DNA from: Mucidula mucida
Taxonomy: Eukaryota; Basidiomycota; Agaricomycetes; Agaricales; Physalacriaceae
Direction of reading: 5' to 3'
NCBI GenBank assembly: GCA_015501055.1
Contig: JADNYV010000625.1
Span: forward strand, 1-19,660
DNA length: 19,660 bases
Numbering within the stretch: the first letter of the stretch is position 1; every line of letters begins with the position of its first letter. The notes under the pieces are model-generated. The model was not told the origin of the DNA. It worked only from the letters and a program-made list of their open reading frames with translations, and made no database searches. Shown here piece after piece: positions 18,439 to 19,660 of this stretch. Both the position numbers and the translations under genes were made by a program.

Positions 18439-19660
18439 CTACTCTCCAAATTCGCTCAAAAACTCCGCAAGTCTCGATTTAATCGTCTCCCAACCTATTT
18501 TCCAAAGCGTCAACAAAACGAAGATAACAGTAGTAGCTCGACACGTACCTCGATCAGTCAGCTCTTTAGGTTGATTGACCAACTTATGAGCTCTTAGTAC
18601 TTCATGAGCCCCATTTCCAACTCGTCTTCCCATCCGTCTGCTTTCAACCGCGTAACGATGCTATACCAACGTCAACTCACATCGGACTCGAAATTACACA
18701 AACAATACCTTTCAAACCGTCGACGGCGAAGAGAAACCAGCTCCGCCGCTCGCGCCTCACGCTTCTCGGTCACCCACTCCTCGTATGGTTTACAAGACTT
18801 CAATTAAACACGGGTGAGCATCCATCCTAGCACAGGCACGACGAAAGCACTCACAGTCGACAAAACTCTCTTCTCTTCCATTGTCCTCTCGACCCACGTC
18901 TCATATTCGTCTGTTCCATAGCCCATCCCGGCGCTTTCCCGTGCAAGTCTCTCGTGGGACACCCGATGAACTCGCGTGCTGCCAGCTACCAATACGTTTG
19001 AGTCAACTCGCGCCTTACCGCCATACTTAAACTGCGGAAGGAGATAGTACAACATCCATGCACGTTCCCGGCCTTTAACCTTTCCAATAAGCTCCGACTC
19101 GCTTGCCATGCTGCATTAAATGAACTTTGAGATTTTATTTGCAAGAGAAAAAGAAAAGAGAACACGTACATATCCCCCTTCTCAAAACACGCCTTGCAGA
19201 GCCTCATGCGCAATTCCCACATAATACACTTCGTCGGCGTCTTCAAGCAACTCTAAAAACAATCAGATTCACAGTAAGAGCCTGGATATTCAAAGTCGCG
19301 AGCGAGAACGTACATGGCAATGCGCATCAAACATCAAACTCGCATACCGCGGCTCACTCATACCCTCAATAATCGGGGAAGCCCCGGCTCCATCCCCAGT
19401 CGGGCGCTCTTCCACACCCCACTCGACGACTCCCTACTCATCAGCAACGCGCGCAAGTCTTTCGTTGTCCGACTCAAGCGCAGGAGATCCAGCGGTTCCA
19501 CATATGAGAAGATCTAGCGGACAATTCAGATTCGTGAATGAGGAATGAACTTTGCGAACGCACCGCCAATACAACATCAAGCGGAGCCTCCTTGAGGAAC
19601 CCCAATTTACCGGTCTTCTTGGTTTTCTTGACGCGTTTCCTTGGATTGTCGTCGTCGTCT
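18439..19660 (-). CDS. F-box protein with Cys-rich segment, 5' end beyond window (7 exons seen)
   Basis: F-box proteins recruit substrates to SCF ubiquitin ligases through Skp1. Exons on the minus strand: 19660(partial)-19564, 19513-19314, 19252-19170, 19110-18855, 18797-18709, 18660-18549, 18494-18439. Introns are 48-61 nt, GT..AG. The partial first exon starts with an acidic/basic stretch (DDDDNPRKRVKKTKK). The F-box spans the first intron: APLDVVLA, then IFSYVEPLDLLRLSRTTKDL and ALLMSR. Exons 2-3 carry a possible zinc site, CHSC with KCIMWELRMRLCKAC. The rest is a helical, charged tail with KELTDRGWE near the end. No leucine-rich or WD repeats are seen. Breaks at GGGG 19375-19378 (exon 2) and CCCC 18609-18612 (exon 6) each fit one missing base and restore intron phases. 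Substrate unknown. Confidence 0.83.

Noticed and set aside
18804..19109. A separate 101-residue gene starting at ATG 19107-19109
   Set aside because: It is an internal exon of the F-box gene: an acceptor site lies directly upstream and a GTGAGT donor near its end, and phases match the neighbouring exons.

Overview
The window is eukaryotic and looks like a filamentous basidiomycete (Agaricomycetes). The host genes are split by many introns of about 45-68 nt with GT..AG ends and CTAAC/CTAAT-like branch sites. The host proteins (an Iml2/TTC39 family protein, a GPP/DOG-type HAD phosphatase, an F-box protein with a Cys-rich segment) and the Ty3 element with a chromodomain all fit such a genome. 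Ceratobasidiaceae/Rhizoctonia is my best guess, from the style of the F-box and HAD proteins, but it is a guess.

Bases 1-10057 are a nest of mobile elements. A nearly complete Ty3/gypsy chromovirus (minus strand, 1-6459, its 3' LTR cut by the window start) sits inside the reading frame of a Ty1/copia element, whose RNase H end and 3' LTR follow at 6460 to about 7430. Next come two solo LTRs with perfect 5-bp target duplications (7497-7944 and 7986-8490; the second is a diverged, inverted relative of the chromovirus LTR). Then a 466-bp hairpin MITE (8601-9066) lies inside a 33-bp minisatellite, and a 667-bp non-autonomous hAT-like element (9383-10049) carries an 8-bp duplication.

Bases 10058-12920 hold no gene I can support. 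Bases 12920-19660 are host sequence: a HAD phosphatase gene (plus strand, 3 exons) with a compact CRE/STRE-like promoter; an intron-containing tRNA-Gly(GCC) (minus); an IML2-family gene (minus, 8 exons); and the 3' part of an F-box gene (minus, 7 exons in the window) that runs off the right end.

Two features of the chromovirus stand out. Its primer binding site is complementary to its own predicted mRNA 5' end, so it probably self-primes in the manner of Tf1. Its gag and pol frames are joined at a canonical GGGTTTT slippery site followed, after 6 nt, by a stem-loop that holds the gag stop codon. Separately, nearly every other frame break, in both the element and the host genes, is one base missing from a homopolymer. 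The two LTRs also differ by homopolymer length at two places and otherwise by at most one base. This points to consensus errors in a long-read assembly rather than to dead genes.
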